Below, one piece after another: positions 36,741 through 48,812 of a DNA stretch of 64,000 bases. Source of the DNA: Sequoia sempervirens (taxonomy: Eukaryota > Streptophyta > Pinopsida > Cupressales > Cupressaceae); contig VDFB02252616.1 of assembly GCA_007258455.2 (NCBI GenBank), positions 119,944,552 through 120,008,551 on the forward strand, given 5' to 3'. The notes under the pieces were generated by a model. That model had not been told where the DNA came from. It did no database searches and saw only the letters and a program-made list of their open reading frames with translations. Position numbers and translations under genes: made by a program. The first letter of the stretch is position 1. Each line of letters begins with the position of its first letter.

Positions 36741-37443
36741 TTGGAGAGTAGAGATATTATTGCTATTGGGATGGTTTATTATTCATCCCATTTGTATACC
36801 TTAACAGATTTTGCTTCTAATGGTGACATTGTTCCTCCAACTATTGATCATACTTCTAGTGTGAACCATGATTTAGAGGAGACATTTGGCTTTCTAAAAA
36901 TGGGAGTACTCACATCAAATCCAATTCTTGAGTCATGTATTTCATCTTCTCCATCTATTGTTGTAGTTGCTATAGATATGGCTTCTTGTGTTTCAGTGCA
37001 ACAAGATCTTCATTGTCTTTCAAATTTGGCTACTTTTGATGGCTTTTTGACAAGTATTTCAGACTTGTTTGTGGAGTCTCGTATTGCAACTTTGGGAGAC
37101 ATCGTTGATCTCATTCATCTTCTCTTTGATGGAGATTATCCTTCTTTTTTTTTGCAAGGGAACACTTTGACCCTCTTGTTCATTCTCTACATGCTCATCC
37201 TTTGCAGTTTGACATGAGTGTAGATTCTTTTGGTCAAAATTTTGAGGATTCTTTTTCTCCAGAGGAGATATTATTTTCTTTTGATTATGTTCTACATTCA
37301 TCTCTACTAGATTTTGGATTGTCATCTTCAACAGTGTGGCCTAGAACACTTGTTTCGATCGCTTCAACTTTCGACATAGACATGGAGACACTTGAGCATG
37401 CTTCAAAGAAATCATACTTCATCTATCTTTCCTCATCTTCCTT
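36741..37443 (+). pseudogene. Uncharacterised frame replacing integrase and reverse transcriptase
   Basis: In frame with the protease across one TGA, it starts with the protease tail ('ESRDIIAIGMVYYSSHLYTL') and runs to 37217. A shift in the run of nine Ts at about 37146-37154 moves the continuation to another frame, which runs to 37443 ('FDMSVDSFGQNFEDSF', 'TLVSIASTFDIDMETLEHAS'). After the first ~35 residues there is no zinc-binding HHCC, no D-D-E and no YVDD. It is rich in Ser, Phe, Asp and Leu. Function unknown; it could be residual coding sequence after deletion of pol or an acquired segment. Confidence 0.5.
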
Positions 37444-37836
37444 TTAGGAATGAGAAGAAATCCTACATACATTCTTGGTTTTGTTTCTTCCTAAGGGGAG
37501 GAATGTTGTTCGGTGAGATTGGATCATCTTCAACATTTAATGTTGAGCTTCTACCATTGTAGGAGACTCACCATTGAGGGGGGTTGCCTTGTCTCTCTTC
37601 TTCTTTCTCTTATGGGGGGGTCTTTGTCCTCACATGGTGTTTTGGACTTCTCATGTATCATTGAGAGCTTTTTTGTATTTCATCTCTCTTTTGGGGGGGA
37701 GTTTTGTCCCATTGGGTTTTCTCCTTTTCTCTGTTTGTGAGAGATTTCTTTGCATTTGTACATGGGTACGTAACATGGCCTCATTTTTCAGGACCCATAA
37801 TCTTTTCCATCCTCCTAAGTTGTTCTTAAGAGGGGG
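37444..37836 (+). other. 3' untranslated part and purine runs of the copia-type element
   Basis: Contains several G-runs (37494 AAGGGGAGGAATG, 37575, 37614, 37692) and ends in TTCTTAAGAGGGGG directly before the 3' LTR start, the expected polypurine tract position. The overlapping open frames here (37513-37740, 37574-37924) come from the G- and T-runs. Confidence 0.6.
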
Positions 37837-37906
37837 TGTTGGTGTAGGTTTTTATTTTCCTAGTGGGTTAATTTATTTTCCCTTAGTCCTAGGTTTATTA
37901 TTGTCT
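37837..37906 (+). repeat. Truncated 3' LTR of the copia-type element
   Basis: TGTTGGTGTAGGTTTTTATTT... matches the first ~65 bp of 33993-34471, and similarity then ceases within 'CCTAGGTTTATTATTG'. The remaining ~400 bp are missing. Confidence 0.75.
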
Positions 37907-38265
37907 TGGAAGAGTCTTGTGTGATGACATTGACATTAAGTGAGGGTTTGTTTGATAATTTTGTGACTTTTGAAGGGAAATAACCAAGACCTCTTGTTGT
38001 TTCTTGTATGTCGAGATCTATTGGAACACAAATACCTTATTCTCTTACACCACATCATTTTCCATTATAGCCAAATTGTTTCAAAATTATATAACCCCTT
38101 CCATAAATGGCTTCCATTTCTTTCAAAGAAGGTGGTTTTTCATAATCACATTCATAGGAAAATGTGTAGTTGTGTTTTCCTCATTTTTAGAAGTTGTCAA
38201 ATTGAATGCTTTTGTTGATTCATTGCTGGGTTGTATTGATACTACAATAAATTATTTCTCTTTTT
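37907..38265. other. Unassigned junction
   Basis: About 360 bp between the broken copia 3' LTR and the end of the minus-strand gypsy protease frame. Nothing recognisable; frames here are unsupported. Confidence 0.5.
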
Positions 38266-40192
38266 CTAATTTTGATGATGAAATAAATTATATTCCCCCA
38301 TGAATGTAGGTGTGAAATACAATGATCCACAATCATCATCTTTGTCTTCAATTGGTAATGGTTCCACTTTTGAGGTTGGGATTAATATGCTAAAGGGGAC
38401 CTCTGAATTCCTATTTTCATTTGTAAATAGTTTTCGGATAGGATCATCTTTTCCCATATAAACCTTATTGTTATATGTGTATTTCATTAAATGATGAAGC
38501 TTTGAAGCAACTCCTTTCATCTCATGAATCAATGGTCTACCTAAGAGAAGGTTATATGAGAAATTATCAAGCATGACATGGATGGGATTTTGTAACACCA
38601 TAGGACAAACTTTAACTAGTAATGTTATTACACCAATCAGTTGTCTACCCACATTATCAAAACCATGAATAGATAAAGTATCTAGTTGAATTAAGGTTTT
38701 ATCTACTCCAAATTTATCCAAAAGGTGAATGCTATAAACATTAAGCCCGGGACCATTATCAATAAGGGTAATCCTACTCCTAGTCTTGTTAATAACTACC
38801 ATTATCATCAACACATCATTTTGCTTTTACGTTTCCAAAGGTGGTAATTCATTTTGATGAAAGACAATGTCTAAATTAGTTGAATTCATAGCCTCAAGCA
38901 AAGCTAATACATCATTTAGTTGCACACTAGGAGGCACCACAACTTTTTGCAAAACATCTTGAAGCATTCCATGATAAACATGTGATGTTTGAATCAAATC
39001 CCACAAAGATATCTTAGTAGGAGTTGCACAAATTTTCTCTGCAAGATCTTACTCCTTACCTCTATGTTGAGGTAGATGAGGTGCACTAGGTAAGATAGGT
39101 TGTGGGGGTGGTATGGATGAAGGAATGGTTTGTGTTTGTCTTGGTTGCTTATTATTTCTTGTGTTATATCTATGAGCATCAACATGATAATTTTGCTGCT
39201 GTGATACAATGTTTGCATGGTTGCATTGGGTTAATAGCCTTGAAAAGTTCAAAATGTGATTGAAAGGTTTTGGTTTGTTTTACGTTGGTCCTATGATAAG
39301 TACATGTTTAGTTTGGACTTGAGGTTGCTTTGTAGGTGGATAAATGATAAGTTGGAGTGTTATTGCACTAATTTTTCTTTGGTGAGTTGGAATGTTAGAA
39401 GCCTTAGTGGATGATATAGGTGAGATGAAGTCCCAAGGGCTTCATCTAACATATGAAATTCATCATGACTAGGGGGCTTGATAGGTATATAATGCACTTG
39501 AAAAAGGAGATCTGACATGATAAAATTACTATGCTTTCTCAAATATTAATCATTAAATTTTAATTTCAATTTGTGTTTATGCATGTCAAGATAAACTAGG
39601 ATTAAAAATAGACTCACATACTTGTTGTAGACACAGATCTAGAAATTAGAGTCCAAATTTGTAGAGTGATAACATATATGAATTTGCTCCAAATTTTTTA
39701 AATAGATTTAATTGGACAAGGTTACCCAGGGTGCCTATGTTTGGCTTGGAATTTGTTTGAAATTTCAGGTCCTAAGGTAGTAGGGATAGGTAATTGATGT
39801 CTAACAACACGTTGACCCAAATCTGAAATTGAATTTGTTCTTGTTTTGATAAATTTTGAGTTTGCATAGTGTAGTGTAACAACCTAGGGTTTTCAAATTT
39901 TGCAATATGAAAGCTAATTTAACCCAATTATGCAATGATTTAGGAAGTTCATATAATTTACCTATAGATTTGATAATTTTCAATACAAAAATGCAATAGT
40001 TATTCACAATTTTGCACCAAATCAATAAAATTGACACTTTCTTTCAAATGCAAAGACACTTTTTTTGCAAACAAAAGGATAAAATTCTTGAAATTTTCAC
40101 AATATTTGCACACTTTTTTAAGTAAAAAAAATGCTAACAAATCAAAAGATATAAATGATGTTCAAAATGTCAGGTTCACCAAAAAAAATTAT
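38266..40192 (-). pseudogene. Tat-like gypsy gag/protease relic, minus strand
   Basis: Reading downward from the LTR (which ends at 40193): a primer-binding-like site (40185-40167), a poorly preserved leader, a Gln/Pro-rich stretch near 39200-39060, 'ISLWDLIQTSHVYHGMLQDVL' near 39010-38950, and 'DIVFHQNELPPLE' near 38860. The aspartic protease frame is 38814-38266: 'ITLIDNGPGLNVYS', 'SIHGFDNVGRQLIGVITL', 'NFSYNLLLGRPLIHEM', 'VASKLHHLMKYTY'. D-N-G is the usual active-site form in this lineage, so the protease core looks intact over 183 codons. Reverse transcriptase is missing beyond 38266. This is the same family as the protease of gypsy A (11120-11450), in opposite orientation. Confidence 0.82.
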
Positions 40193-41539
40193 TGAAAAAG
40201 GGATCCTAGGTCTAATGCATAGATCACTAACATCAATCCTCCTTTTTCAAAGAACATTAGGATGCAAATCAGGAAGGAGATTAGATTGAATTTCAACCTA
40301 GTAATTGAGTCAATTAGCCTTGGGTCTGATCCCTTTGTGTCTTGAAGATTTATTGAAATTTAATTGATTTATTAACCTAATGAAACTATGTGACCTAATC
40401 TATAAATGCAACTTTTCAGCAAGTAAATTTCCATAATAGATCTAAGAAAGGTATATTTTTGTGCACCTTTCATACAAATTTGGAGCTGAAATTGGAGGAC
40501 TAAGTTGCCTAGTGTGACTATGTCCTAGCTGACTTCTTTCAGGTTTAAAAATGCAGTCTTGCGACTCTTTTTTTTCCTTTTGTTTCCCTCTCTACAAATT
40601 TTTTTCTTTGGATCTGAACCTATAGTAAATCTAGAAAAGAAATGGTGGGGGTTGCTATATAGAATTTTTCCTTAGTTAGACCCCTATTTTGGTATTTCTA
40701 CCTCCACAAATAGCCAATAAATTATTTGATAAAAGTGTGTGCTCCTAACCTTAAGTGCATCTAAGGTTGTAAAGAGATAAAATGCATAAAACCCTACTCA
40801 AGTGCATTAGAGAAGGATTCCTAAATGAAAATGATAATATCTATCTAAGAGAGTCAAATACCCTTAGAAAATTTGAAACAAAATGATACCTCACCTTAGG
40901 TAGCAAGTAGAATGAATCTTGAAGATGAGAACACTCTAAAAAGAGTTCATTATATTGTAGAAAATGGCTAAGAGCACTTTCCAAACCTAGATTCCATCAA
41001 GTCCTATTGGCATCAAACTCCAATTATTGAACAAAGATTGATCAGATTTGAAAATATGCTTGAAATCTGTAAATTCGAATGTATTTTGGCATAAGACAAT
41101 TGTCACAATAATCTCTTTCTTCTTCTTTTCTCCAATTTTCCTATTAGTTTTCAAATGGTGAAATGAATAGGTATTTATAGGCATTTAATCCAATTTCCCA
41201 CAAATTAGATCCTGATAACCAACATTTGACATTTGAAATTCAAATAACAAATTACCGTCATTGACATATAAAAAATTAGAGGAAAAATATGGGGACCAAG
41301 TCGCCATGTATTTTGCAAGGTGTGAAGTTTCAAGAGAAAAATATTATATGTTTGCATTGGTTTTTTAAATGGGTTTTCTTGATAAATGACCAAATGGGCC
41401 ATGAAATGCATAAATTAGGAAATTAGGGCCTAATTAGGGAATGTTTAAATGCATTGATGAAAGGGTCACACAAGTAGGTCCCAAATATAGTGTGAAATTG
41501 TTCTTTCACCTAAAAGGGAGTATAATTTTCAATAGTATA
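40193..41539 (-). repeat. LTR of the minus-strand gypsy relic
   Basis: On the minus strand it starts near 41539 (TATACTATTGAAAATTATAC, a worn TGTA start) and ends ...CCCTTTTTCA at 40193. 'AATTTCACACTAT' near the start and the complement of 'TTTTGGTATTTCTACCTCCAC' near 40690 are family landmarks shared with the LTRs at 24229 (+) and 50802 (-). Length is about 1347 bp. The primer-binding-like site follows at once. Confidence 0.7.
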
Positions 41540-43261
41540 GTTTGATCAAACCCTTGTTAGATCAAAAGTAGGATAAAATTTAATTTCATCAATATCCTTA
41601 ATAAAAGCACACTACAATAGATCAAGATTTCCTCTTTCTTGAATTATTAGCACAACCAAGTAGGAGAAGTCATGATTCATTCTACTTTTTCCTCCACATG
41701 TATAACCCCATGTCTTGCACACTATAATATTTGAGCATGCAAGAAGGTATGTCATTTTGTTCACTTTAAAAAGTCCTAAAATAATGGACCAAACCATTTT
41801 TTGATGAAAAAATCATGAGGGCATTTGATAGAATAATATTTAGTTGAACCCTATGTCCTCACAACATGTGACATGTTCAATTGTAGGTGGTTAGATAAAA
41901 CCTATGTGATTTTGGATGTGATCCATTTTGGCCCAAAAGTGGAACTCAGTAATGTTTTCCCCATGTTTGATTAAAATTTGTATTTTCTTACAAATCTATT
42001 TTCTTCACATTCTCATTCTTGAAATATAGAATTTTGGTAGGTGCTCAAGATTTTTCCAATTCAATGACACTTAAACATATGGACTGATATTTTATGAATA
42101 TACAATATATTGGTATATTTTTCCCCTATTATGGATACTTTCATGGGGATGATACATGCTATAGATTCTTCTCCTACTATGCCTTTAATTATTGGTATTT
42201 ATGATGAGATCCCTCAAAACAATTATATTATGATCTATTATATATTTTTTGTAATATCCATAGTCATCCATGTGTGAGGGTAACCTCATCAATCTAGCAA
42301 ATAGATTGTACATTTACATGAAGGAATTTTATATGATGATCATTTGTAGTAGGAAAATTGTGCCCACTCACATATACCATTGAAGATTATTAATGATATT
42401 GCTATTCCTACTTTAGTCTTGATGCATAATTTTGGCTCTCCAAATTAGGCTTAAAGAGGTTGAGGTTTTATTCCATGTCATCTTATCTTCCAATACTTTT
42501 ATCTCTTGTAAGATACCAAATTGAATAGTTAAGGTGTTTATTCTATGATCCATGAACAATTGAAATGATTTGTGGAGATAAAATTATGAAAGTAAAGATA
42601 GATGCATATATACCTATTTTAGGGCCAAGTCATTTCACTCTTTGTAATTGTATAGAATCTATCATGTAAGTTCTATATGAACATAAGGATAGAAGGTATC
42701 ACATGTTGAATCCTAATGAATCACTAAAAGTAGCAAGATAAGGTTCATAAGTTAAGTATTAATATGCATTTACAATGAAGAAAGCAATTATGAATTAAAA
42801 ATTAAGATATTGGAGCAAAAAGATATTATAATTTATTTCCTTCTAATTTTTCTCAAGAGAAAATAAGAACTTACAATTCTTGTCTTCCACTACAAGTGTT
42901 TAGCAAGAGCAATATTTTTCTCATCCTCCATATATAACAAAACTAGGAATATTACATCTCTATACTCTAAGGAATAATATGAAAGTAAGTTTTGACAATC
43001 CCATTGCTACTTCTTCTAAAGGAATCACCTTTGGATATGCATCATTAAGAAAAATGAAAATATTTCAAAGACTCAAATAAAACCTTCTCCAAAAGTATAG
43101 GGGTAATGGATAGAAAAAGGAATTACACCATTCCTTATATTGCAAGTACATGAACTAAAAATGATATATCTTATCATGATGAAACTTAATTACTTGAAAA
43201 TGGTTACAAATCATAAAATAATGATGAAGATGATTTATTAAAATATTATCCTTCTTTTAAG
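41540..43261. other. Unassigned; probably worn retroelement sequence
   Basis: No frame of support. 42100-42650 on the plus strand has short stretches loosely like gypsy pre-pol linker but too broken to call. Many short ATs and no terminus recognised apart from those at its edges. Confidence 0.35.
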
Positions 43262-43346
43262 TAGGAAAAGTGATCCTAGATCCAATTAGGTGAACTAAGA
43301 TTATCTACTTTTCACTTGACTCAATATTTAAACATAAACCAACTAG
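43262..43346 (-). repeat. LTR C, distal piece (split by the giant LTR)
   Basis: 'AAAAGTGATCCTAGATCCAAT...' corresponds to 'AAAAGGGATCCTAGGTCTAAT...' at 40197 in the other minus-oriented gypsy LTR, i.e. the last ~85 bp of that LTR type. It ends at ACTAG (43342-43346), the left target duplication of the giant LTR. Confidence 0.6.
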
Positions 43347-45082
43347 TGTAATAACCCTCCTGGTTGCTAGTTGGACTCAGTAGTGTTATGTTTTGTTTTA
43401 CTACTCAGATACTATGATGATACTGTTATTGTTTGATGTGGTTAGTAGAGGCTAGATGATGTTGTTAATTCATTATGGACATGATTATTTCATATGACAT
43501 TATGGTTGGTTATATTAGTTGATTTTCAGGATTATGATATGATGCAGTGATTTAATTTAATATGTTATGAGATGATTGTTAGTTAGAAATATTAATTGAT
43601 TGGTTATAGTATAATTGTTAGAATAGGTGTGATGAAGGACAACATAGCATCACTCATTCACGAGTGCCCTGTTATGTTGCGATTCCTTCTCACAATGCAG
43701 TGTTTTGATTTAATGATTTGATGTTATATATATATGCACATGTACACAACTTCGTTTGTATGCAGGATTTGCAGGTACAAGTCTCGATTCCACCTGCTTC
43801 GGCAGGACAGGGCGAGCACAAATAGCCCAACGGATAAATGTTGAAACAGAGGTGACGATGAAGTCCTCCCGTTCCATAATGTCAGATCGTCCCATTTGTT
43901 TGGTATTGTTGATTTTTATGTAATTGTCGTCATTGTGTTTCGTGTTATGTGTTTTGTCTTATTTTATTTAAGATGGCATTTATAGTTATGATTTATTTTA
44001 ATGATTGAAATAATTATTTATTTTAATGTTGGATTAAATGGTATTTAAATATTTGAATGATTTAATTATTTTTGAAAGTCATCTATTTCAATTAAGTGAC
44101 AATTAAATATTAAAGGTGACTTAATTATTTTAATCAATTATCTGGTTGTGGATAATTATGAGAATAATTAATTTAAATTAAATAAGTAATGTGATGTGCA
44201 AGTAAAGTTGCAAAAATAAAAATTAAAACAATAAAAACAAATAAAAGAATGAAAAGTTGTGCAAACGAATAGGAATACAGATCTAATTAAAAAGCTTGCT
44301 TTTAAAGAATGATTTTCTTTTAATTTTGATTTTTAGAGTTTTTGAAGAGAGGGACATTACATTTTTATTTAATTAAGAATTTTTGTGAGTTTTACACACA
44401 CAAAGAGGGGGATTGTTACAGAAGTTGAATAAGATTTTGGCTTTGTATTCTGAAAATTTAGAAAGGATATTGGATTCTTTTGTTTTATTTGAGGAGAGTT
44501 CTTGAAAGGAATTGGAAATCTGTTACTGGGTTGCTTTGGAGAAGTTTTCTGAACAGAGAATCGGTTCGAGATTTGAGCATGGTGATTCAGAGAAGATTTG
44601 AAGTAGGAAGGAGGAGCTCTTCGTAAAGACCGTCAGAAACAATCTTCATCAAGTTCTCGAATAAGCGCAAGACTCCAGGTTTTAACCTACTCCTTCTCTC
44701 TAGTCTTCTGACTTAAGAAAATAGGAAAAATAAATTAGATTATTTGGTGAAAGAGAAATAAAACCTTAGAAAAGAGAAATTTAGGGAATAGTGAAAACTA
44801 CTGAAAAATACTCTTTCATTTTGGTATCAAATAATGTTGAGTTGTGAAAATAGACATTATAATCTTGAATTAAATTTTTTTATTTGTCTTGAAAATATAC
44901 ATAGCTGTCCTTAAAAAAAAAAAATGTATTCTAAAGATTATAAAATATATCCTTTATGTATTTATATATATATTCATATATATATATAAATATATATTTA
45001 TCTAAATTATTTCTCTACTGCCTTCTGTCCTCTGTGCCTGTGACTAAAATACTTGTTCCTCTGTAATTTATGAATAGTTATA

Positions 45083-45114
45083 TTCTATAAATATATATAT
45101 ATATATACAATGTC

Positions 45115-45181
<67 letters not shown>
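45083..45181. repeat. (TA)n microsatellite
   Basis: Alternating TA, interrupted only by CAATGTCG near 45108-45116, with about 65 uninterrupted bases from 45116 on. Further (TA) clusters lie near 45520-45540 and 45661-45710, the latter repeated in each 1.09-kb unit. Confidence 0.95.
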
Positions 45182-45182
<1 letters not shown>

Positions 45183-45541
45183 CATAGTTTATATCGAATT
45201 TTTTACGTTTAAATCGTTTGATTTCACGGGCGAATAGGCGTCGTTTCCGTACCAAGGGAAGGATGAAAATTTGTTTTCTTAATAAAAAAAATAAAAATTT
45301 TAATGTTTGCTCGGCAATTTGGAGAAAGGGGGACTGACCTCTCCATGATTATTTGAGATTTTCTTGACCATGGTGCAGCAAAATTGGAGGTAAAGAGTAA
45401 CAGTCACAATCATGGATCATAGGGGCCTTTTCTTTTGTTAAATTAACTTTTTTATATATTAAATTTGTTATATATTTTAAATATATTTGATAATTTTTAA
45501 TAATATTAATATTATTATTAATATATATATATATATATATT

Positions 45542-46636
45542 AATAATGTTTTTTTTTATTATTTGGATTATTTTATAAAATTTGGAAATTTAGAAGTATT
45601 TGAATGACAAACTAAAATTACTCGGCATGAATTATTTTATCATTATTTTTTTTGTGTGGTTATATATATATATTTATATTTATATATTTTAATATATATA
45701 TATATATTGTTTTATTTGGTTATAATTATTTATTTTATTTTATTTAAAAAAGAATGGCTGATTTAATAATAGGGTAAAATTATTTTATTATGTAATATTT
45801 ATGGTAAATTTATCGTGGAGACTGAGTGCAAAGTAATAGATGAAAGTGGATTGGTTGTTTCGATGAAAGGTGGATTATGTTGTTTTGGTGAAACCATATG
45901 GATTGTCGGTCTTTCTTGTGCGTCTTGAATGGGGGTTTCCTTTATTTTGGTTGTGGTGTGGGAACCTTGTGTAATTGTGGATTCAATTGTTATTTATCGT
46001 GAACCCTTGTTCCAGAGGCTTGCTTAATTTTAATATGCTCTTCATCTTGATTATACTTTTGGAAATTGATACTTAATGGTTTATGTTAGGGAGGGTTGAA
46101 CGGGTTGTTAAGACTTTTGGATTATGAATTATTGCAAGAGGGTTAATGCCTCGCGTGTTCTTGTTGTGGTATTATTCCTTTATGTTTAAGTTCAACCCTT
46201 GCCTAGTTTTGATTTATGTTAGGGGTCATAGGGAGAGTGGCTCTTCATGGGCGCTGGCGCCTCAGAATGAGGAAGGGCTCAGGATAACCCACGAAAGAGT
46301 AGTAAACAAGTGATAACCTAAACAATAGAATCTAGGGGGTTGGGTAGTAAAACACACAAGATAATTAAAACTAGATTCCTCGTCTATGCATTAGGGCTAC
46401 CATAGACTAGTGATAGATTGAGAAGGTCGTGGTCGGCATAGTCGTAGTCTTGTCTTCATGAGAGATTATTGGCTCCGCATTAGCTACCCTATGGTGTCGG
46501 CGCCTCAGTTGGAGGAAGGGCCAGGAGAATCCCATGAGAGCTATGCGATGACACTCTCCACTTGACACCCTTGTGCTTTGTTTGTAGTTGCCTTTGGATA
46601 TTGTATCTTTATGATGCTTTTTGATTCTTGGATATT
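45542..46636 (+). repeat. 1.09-kb tandem unit, copy 1
   Basis: 1095 bp starting AATAATGTTTTTTTTT. The AT-rich first third is followed by a GC-richer part with two related motifs about 245 bp apart, 'GGCGCCTCAGAATGAGGAAG' (46256) and 'GGCGCCTCAGTTGGAGGAAG' (46499). No coding frame is conserved between copies. Confidence 0.95.
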
Positions 46637-47729
46637 AATAATGTTTTTTTTTATTATTTGGATTATTTTATAAAATTTGGAAATTTAGAAGTATTTGAAT
46701 GACAAACTAAAATTACTCGGCATGAATTATTTTATCATTATTTTTTTTGTGTGGTTATATATATATATTTATATTTATATATTTTAATATATATATATAT
46801 TGTTTTATTTGGTTATAATTATTTATTTTATTTTATTTAAAAAAGAATGGCTGATTTAATAATAGGGTAAAATTATTTTATTATGTAATATTTATGGTAA
46901 ATTTATCGTGGAGACTGAGTGCAAAGTAATAGATGAAAGTGGATTGGTTGTTTCGATGAAAGGTGGATTATGTTGTTTTTGTGAAACCCTATGGATTGTC
47001 GGTCTTTCTTGTGCGTCTTGAATGGGGGTTTCCTTTATTTTGGTTGTGGTGTGGGAACCTTGTGTAATTGTGGATTCAATTGTTATTTATCGTGAACCCT
47101 TGTTCCAGAGGCTTGCTTAATTTTAATATGCTCTTCATCTTGATTATACTTTTGGAAATTGATACTTAATGGTTTATGTTAGGGAGGGTTGAACGGGTTG
47201 TTAAGACTTTTGGATTATGAATTATTGCAAGAGGGTTAATGCCTCGCGTGTTCTTGTTGTGGTATTATGCCTTTATGTTTAAGTTCAACCCTTGCCTAGT
47301 TTTGATTTATGTTAGGGGTCATAGGGAGAGTGGCTCTTCATGGGCGCTGGCGCCTCAGAATGAGGAAGGGCTCAGGATAACCCACGAAAGAGTAGTAAAC
47401 AAGTGATAACCTAAACAATAGAATATAGGGGGTTGGGTAGTAAAACACACAAGATAATTAAAACTAGATTCCTCGTCTATGCATTAGGGCTACCATAGAC
47501 TAGTGATAGATTGAGAAGGTCGTGGTCGGCATAGTCGTAGTCTTGTCTTCATGAGAGATTATTGGCTCCGCATTAGCTACCCTATGGTGTCGGCACCTCA
47601 GTTGGAGGAAGGGCCAGGAGAATCCCATGAGAGCTATGCGATGACACTCTCCACTTGACACCCTTGTGCTTTGTTTGTAGTTGCCTTTGGATATTGTATC
47701 TTTATGATGCTTTTTGATTCTTGGATATT
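46637..47729 (+). repeat. 1.09-kb tandem unit, copy 2
   Basis: 1093 bp, nearly identical to copy 1 (for example a GGTGAAACCATATGG to TTGTGAAACCCTATGG change). The junction with copy 1 reads GATTCTTG-GATATTAATAATG. Confidence 0.95.
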
Positions 47730-48812
47730 AATAATGTTTTTTTTTATTATTTGGATTATTTTATAAAATTTGGAAATTTAGAAGTATTTGAATGACAAAC
47801 TAAAATTACTCGGCATGAATTATTTTATCATTATTTTTTTTGTGTGGTTATATATATATATTTATATTTATATATTTTTATATATATATATATTGTTTTA
47901 TTTGGTTATAATTATTTATTTTATTTTATTTAAAAGAATGGCTGATTTAATAATAGGGTAAAATTATTTTATTATGTAATATTTATGGTAAATTTATCGT
48001 GGAGACTGAGTGCAAAGTAATAGATGAAAGTGGATTGGTTGTTTCGATGAAAGGTGGATTATGTTGTTTTGTGAAACCCTATGGATTGCGGTCTTTCTTG
48101 TGCGTCTTGAATGGGGGTTTCCTTTATTTTGGTTGTGGTGTGGGAACCTTGTGTAATTGTGGATTCAATTGTTATTTATCGTGAACCCTTGTTCCAGAGG
48201 CTTGCTTAATTTAATATGCTCTTCATCTTGATTATACTTTTGGAAATTGATACTTAATGGTTTATGTTAGGGAGGGTTGAACGGGTTGTTAAGACTTTTG
48301 GATTATGAATTATTGCAAGAGGGTTAATGTCTCGCGTGTTCTTGTTGTGGTATTATGCCTTTATGTTTAAGTTCAACCCTTGCCTAGTTTTGATTTATGT
48401 TAGGGGTCATAGGGAGAGTGGCTCTTCGTGGGCGCTGGCGCCTCAGAATGAGGAAGGGCTCAGGATAACCCACGAAAGAGTAGTAAACAAGTGATAACCT
48501 AAACAATAGAATCTAGGGGGTTGGGTAGTAAAACACACAAGATAATTAAAACTAGATTCCTCGTCTATGCATTAGGGCTACCATAGACTAGTGATAGATT
48601 GAGAAGGTCGTGGTCGGCATAGTCGTAGTCTTGTCTTCATGAGAGATTATTGGCTCCGCATTAGCTACCCTATGGTGTCGGCGCCTCAGTTGGAGGAAGG
48701 GCCAGGAGAATCCCATGAGAGCTATGCGATGACACTCTCCACTTGACACCCTTGTGCTTTGTTTGTAGTTGCCTTTGGATATTGTATCTTTATGATGCTT
48801 TTTGATTCTTGT
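47730..48812 (+). repeat. 1.09-kb tandem unit, copy 3
   Basis: 1083 bp, ending GATTCTTG, after which the sequence leaves the repeat (TGAATTTGTCTC). Small deletions distinguish it. The 61-codon frame at 47999-48184 exists only because of these deletions and is not a gene. Confidence 0.95.

Larger units (their letters stand above)
33993..37906 (+). mobile_element. Non-autonomous Ty1/copia-type element (gag-protease plus unknown ORF)
   Basis: The 5' LTR (33993-34471) starts TGTTGGTGTAG. A worn primer-binding site follows. Gag with zinc knuckle, an aspartic protease and a Ser/Phe/Asp-rich unknown frame come next. A purine run then leads into TGTTGGTGTAGG at 37837, where only about 70 bp of the 3' LTR remain before similarity ends near 37906. 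No integrase, reverse transcriptase or RNase H sequence lies between protease and 3' LTR (about 1.1 kb), so the element was either non-autonomous or internally deleted. The missing 3' LTR remainder prevents a target-duplication test. Confidence 0.8.

Noticed and set aside
44500..44700. Possible tRNA or gene near GGTTCGAG at 44563
   Set aside because: It does not fit the B-box consensus and no stems can be formed.
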